From Butyricimonas sp. Marseille-P3923 (GTDB taxonomy: Bacteria; Bacteroidota; Bacteroidia; Bacteroidales; Marinifilaceae): 64,000 nt of DNA. Positions within the stretch are counted from its first letter, which is position 1. Each line of letters begins with the position of its first letter. A model generated the notes under the pieces. That model searched no databases, was not told the origin of the DNA, and saw nothing but the letters and a program-made list of their open reading frames with translations. A program made the position numbers and the translations under genes. Positions 61,605 through 64,000 of this stretch are shown here, piece after piece. Where the stretch lies: positions 310,001 to 374,000 of the forward strand of contig NZ_FXXL01000006.1 in NCBI RefSeq assembly GCF_900184685.1, written 5' to 3'.

Positions 61605-61641
61605 TTTGCATATCTGCATTCTATACCCTAAATTTGCAGAT
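61605..61641 (+). promoter_or_regulatory. Promoter of the metal-efflux operon with an overlapping inverted repeat
   Basis: TTTG (61605-61608), 20 bp, TAAATTTG (61629-61636) is a full match. ATCTGCA (61612-61618) and TGCAGAT (61635-61641) form an inverted repeat that straddles the -7 element, the position of a repressor site. A metal-sensing repressor would make sense but is inference. Confidence 0.7.
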
Positions 61642-61658
61642 AGTTAATAATATGCGCC

Positions 61659-62087
61659 ATGAGAAAACGCCAGTTAGCAATTATACCGCTTCTTGTTGCC
61701 TGCATCACGATGCTGGCGACAACGGTTTTACCTCACCACCATCATGGCTCTCTCATCTGTTTCACCACAACACATTGCATCGAACAACAAGAAGGGAATA
61801 CTTGTCAACACAATCATGGTTCCAACTCTTGTGAAAAAGAATGCGAAGTAAAACAACTTTTTGAAACAGATATAATAAAAGAACATAATCATAAATGTTC
61901 ATGTTGTCCGGAACTGACTCCGGAGCATCTACTTCTCCCGTTATTTATCATTGCAGGAGAAAACTATTTATTCTTATTCCCGGAAGACACGCGAATAACA
62001 CCGCCCACATTCTATCGGGAACGACTCCACGCCATCACGTGGAGCATGACTTCTGCCGGACGTGCACCACCTACCGTATTAGCTTAA
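61659..62087 (+). CDS. His/Cys-rich membrane-anchored protein (DUF6769-like)
   Basis: The 142-residue protein has an N-terminal hydrophobic segment (about 5-24), then PHHHHG, several cysteines (ICFTTTHC, NTC, SCEKEC, CSCC) and a later hydrophobic stretch (about 90-112). Such small proteins occur before CusB/CusA genes in Bacteroidota (DUF6769). They may bind metal ions in the periplasm and pass them to the pump; that role is inferred. The gene is first in the operon, 102 bp before the adaptor. Confidence 0.7.
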   Translation: MRKRQLAIIPLLVACITMLATTVLPHHHHGSLICFTTTHCIEQQEGNTCQHNHGSNSCEKECEVKQLFETDIIKEHNHKCSCCPELTPEHLLLPLFIIAGENYLFLFPEDTRITPPTFYRERLHAITWSMTSAGRAPPTVLA

Positions 62088-62189
62088 AGAAATCGTTCCG
62101 GATTTCATTCTTTGTATTTATCGCAATCCGGTAAAATACATTACCTACATTTATTCGATTTATATACTCATAACAAATAACTTATTCAT

Positions 62190-63458
62190 ATGAGAACATT
62201 TTTTTATGCTATTACAATATTAGCAATCTCACTTGTCGGATGCAAGAGTAACTCATCACAAGACAAACACAAACATTCCGAAATGGAAACCCATGCAGGA
62301 CACGACCATGCTCATGACCACAACCATGACAAGGATCACGATCATGATCCGAAACACGATCACAGTCACGACCACGAAACCGCGGAAGAACACGCCGCAC
62401 ACAGCCACGAGGCAGAAGAAGCAAAACATAGCGACGAGATAATCTTTTCCAAAGAGCAAGCCGCTAAAACAAATTTCGAAGTACAAGAGATACAGCCCGG
62501 CAGTTTCAACCAAGTGGTAAAAACCTCCGGACAAATAATGGCAGCCCCCGGCGACGAAGCAGTTGTCGTTGCCACCAGCAACGGTATAGTATCCTTTACC
62601 TCCAACAAATTGAGTGAAGGTACCGCCGTCAAAAAAGGGCAATCCCTATTCCAAATATCGTCCAAGAACATGGCAGAAGGAGATTATTACACGAAAGTAA
62701 AAGCCACCTACGAAACGGCAAAAGCCAATTACGACAGGGCTGAATCGCTCGTGAAAGATAAAATCATCTCTCAAAAAGAATTCGAAGCCGCCCGTTTGGA
62801 ATACGAGAACGCCAGAACAGCATACGAGGCCGTATCGGGAGCCAAAACAGAGAAAGGTGTAAGTGTAAACGCCCCGATCAACGGGCATATCAAAAACATA
62901 CTGGTAAAAGAAGGAGAATACATCACAGCCGGACAAGCACTGGCAACCGTTTCACAAAACCAACGGTTAGTACTCCGTGCCGAGGTATCCCAAAGATACT
63001 ACAACGCGCTGAAGAGTATCAATAGCGCCAACTTCAAAACCCCATATGACAACCACGTGTACGAACTGGCAGACCTGAACGGACGCCTGCTCTCTTTCGG
63101 AAAGACTTCCGACAACAACTCATTCTTCGTACCCGTGTCATTCGAATTTGACAACAAGGGAGAAGTCATCCCCGGCTCATTTGTTGAAGTATATCTTATT
63201 TCATCCCCGATAGAAAATACCTTGAGTATCCCCGTTTCCGCGCTGACAAATGAAATGGGCTTCTTCTACGTCTACGTGCAAATCGACGACGAAGGCTACC
63301 GCAAACAAGAGGTTACCCTTGGCGCCAACAATGGCAAAGAAGTACAGGTACTGAAAGGACTGCACCCCGGCGACCGCGTCGTAACTCAAGGAGCCTACCA
63401 AGTAAAAATGGCCTCCGCGTCAGGTGCAATACCTCATGGACATAGCCATGAACATTAA
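62190..63458 (+). CDS. Metal-efflux periplasmic adaptor (CusB/CzcB-like), His-rich lipoprotein
   Basis: The 422-residue protein has a lipobox (ISLVGC, Cys about 18), then a region (about 24-78) of His-Asp repeats such as HAHDHNHDKDHDHDP with about 20 histidines. The adaptor core follows: lipoyl halves VVVATSNGIVSFTSNKLSEGTAV and VNAPINGHIKNILVKEGEY around a helical hairpin, then barrel domains. The C-terminus again has HGHSHEH. The histidine stretches should bind divalent or copper-type ions. It pairs with the RND gene that follows. Confidence 0.93.
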   Translation: MRTFFYAITILAISLVGCKSNSSQDKHKHSEMETHAGHDHAHDHNHDKDHDHDPKHDHSHDHETAEEHAAHSHEAEEAKHSDEIIFSKEQAAKTNFEVQEIQPGSFNQVVKTSGQIMAAPGDEAVVVATSNGIVSFTSNKLSEGTAVKKGQSLFQISSKNMAEGDYYTKVKATYETAKANYDRAESLVKDKIISQKEFEAARLEYENARTAYEAVSGAKTEKGVSVNAPINGHIKNILVKEGEYITAGQALATVSQNQRLVLRAEVSQRYYNALKSINSANFKTPYDNHVYELADLNGRLLSFGKTSDNNSFFVPVSFEFDNKGEVIPGSFVEVYLISSPIENTLSIPVSALTNEMGFFYVYVQIDDEGYRKQEVTLGANNGKEVQVLKGLHPGDRVVTQGAYQVKMASASGAIPHGHSHEH

Positions 63459-63582
63459 TCAATTGAAAATGGAGAATTGAAAATTGAAAATGAAAAGATA
63501 TACAGCGTTATCAATTGTCTGCAAGAGGAGTTAGAGAGGGAAATTCTTCAATCTAAAATTTAAAATCATAAATTAATTTCGG
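63456..63582. repeat. Composite repeat spacer between adaptor and RND genes
   Basis: ATTGAAA-type heptamers start 2 bp after the adaptor stop (63459-63500). A short GAGGAGTTAGAGAGGG segment related to the GC-rich core at 21345 follows, then inverted TTTTAGA heptamers (63549-63577) up to the next start codon. This is the same order as in the argE-argH spacer. Confidence 0.72.
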
Positions 63583-64000
63583 ATGTTAAATAAGATCATA
63601 CAATATTCATTACACAACCGACTGGTGGTAATGATCGCGTCGATTGTCCTGCTTTTGTGGGGTTCTTACACGGCGCACAAAATGGAAGTGGACGTATTTC
63701 CGGACTTGAATGCCCCGACAGTGGTAGTCATGACCGAGGCACAGGGTATGGCACCCGAAGAAGTAGAACGGATGGTAACCTTCCCCATCGAAACAGCGGT
63801 AAACGGAGCAACCGACGTGCGCAGCGTGAGATCATCCTCCACGACAGGATTCTCCGTCGTGTGGGTGCAATTCGACTGGGGTACCAATATATACACGGCA
63901 CGGCAAATTGTTTCTGAAAAACTATCTACCCTCGGAGATGCCCTTCCGGGTAACGTGGGAAGTCCCACTCTCGGTCCGCAATCCTCCATCTTGGGAGAAA
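63583..64000 (+). CDS. Heavy-metal RND efflux transporter (CusA/CzcA-like), cut by window end
   Basis: The first 139 codons are visible. MLNKIIQYSLHNRLVVMIASIVLLLWGSY is the first membrane helix, followed by MEVDVFPDLNAPTVVVMTEAQGMAPEEVERMVTFPIE, the start of the periplasmic domain of heavy-metal RND pumps. FDWGTNIYTARQIVSEKLS also fits the CusA/CzcA group. It would expel metal ions with the upstream adaptor. The remainder, including the proton-relay helices, lies beyond the window. Confidence 0.93.
   Translation, partial: MLNKIIQYSLHNRLVVMIASIVLLLWGSYTAHKMEVDVFPDLNAPTVVVMTEAQGMAPEEVERMVTFPIETAVNGATDVRSVRSSSTTGFSVVWVQFDWGTNIYTARQIVSEKLSTLGDALPGNVGSPTLGPQSSILGE

Overview
The window reads as chromosomal DNA of a Bacteroidota (order Bacteroidales) bacterium. 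The evidence is: several intergenic regions carry the phylum's promoter pattern (-33 TTTG, 19-21 bp, -7 TAnnTTTG); lpxC is fused to fabZ; rimP-nusA-infB stand together with a short NusA; the arginine cluster starts with the Bacteroides-type GNAT gene; and paired ExbD genes and many exported lipoproteins with short lipoboxes are present. A family such as Odoribacteraceae is plausible but is only a guess from general character.

Layout. 1-1139: the end of a TonB-energising operon (two ExbD). 1227-1298: tRNA-Arg(CCG). 1339-6419: an exported flavodoxin, a convergent hybrid kinase / sigma-54 response regulator pair resembling RteA/RteB, and a 29-residue membrane peptide. 6598-14150: an arginine operon on the minus strand (GNAT, argG, argC, argD, argB, argE, argH) with no argF. 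14507-16559: an S41 protease facing a GIN-domain protein. 16726-38446: a 22 kb one-strand efflux array. In transcription order it holds two TetR regulators, TolC, HlyD, two ABC-2 permeases, a complete RND pump, a 1170-residue ABC-2-permease/peptidase-like fusion, and a second RND pump. It contains no ABC ATPase. 38.5-48.4 kb is an accessory region: an ORF6N gene between 24-bp direct repeats, a VOC protein, a leucine-rich protein, a probable structured RNA with a consensus promoter, an 11-bp tandem array, a POT-like transporter, a cupin, a thioredoxin-like lipoprotein, and a KilA-N gene broken by one amber codon. 48.4-61.6 kb is housekeeping: an S9 peptidase, an AlkD-like protein, pckA, lpxD-lpxC/fabZ-lpxA, rimP-nusA-infB, a DsbD-alpha-like protein, CapA and mgsA. 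61.6 kb to the end is a metal-efflux operon (DUF6769-like, CusB-like, CusA-like, the last cut by the window end).

The most unusual pattern is in the spacers. Many intergenic gaps are filled by phased short tandem repeats: a 9-bp unit GTTTATAAA/GTTCATAAG, 7-bp units ATTGAAA, TTTTAGA and GTTGCAG, and an 8-bp unit GATTCNGT. They begin at, or even supply, the stop codon of the upstream gene. They often run through a GC-rich hairpin core and return as inverted copies up to the next gene, so whole spacers are large imperfect palindromes. At least six copies of the 9-bp class lie in this window alone.
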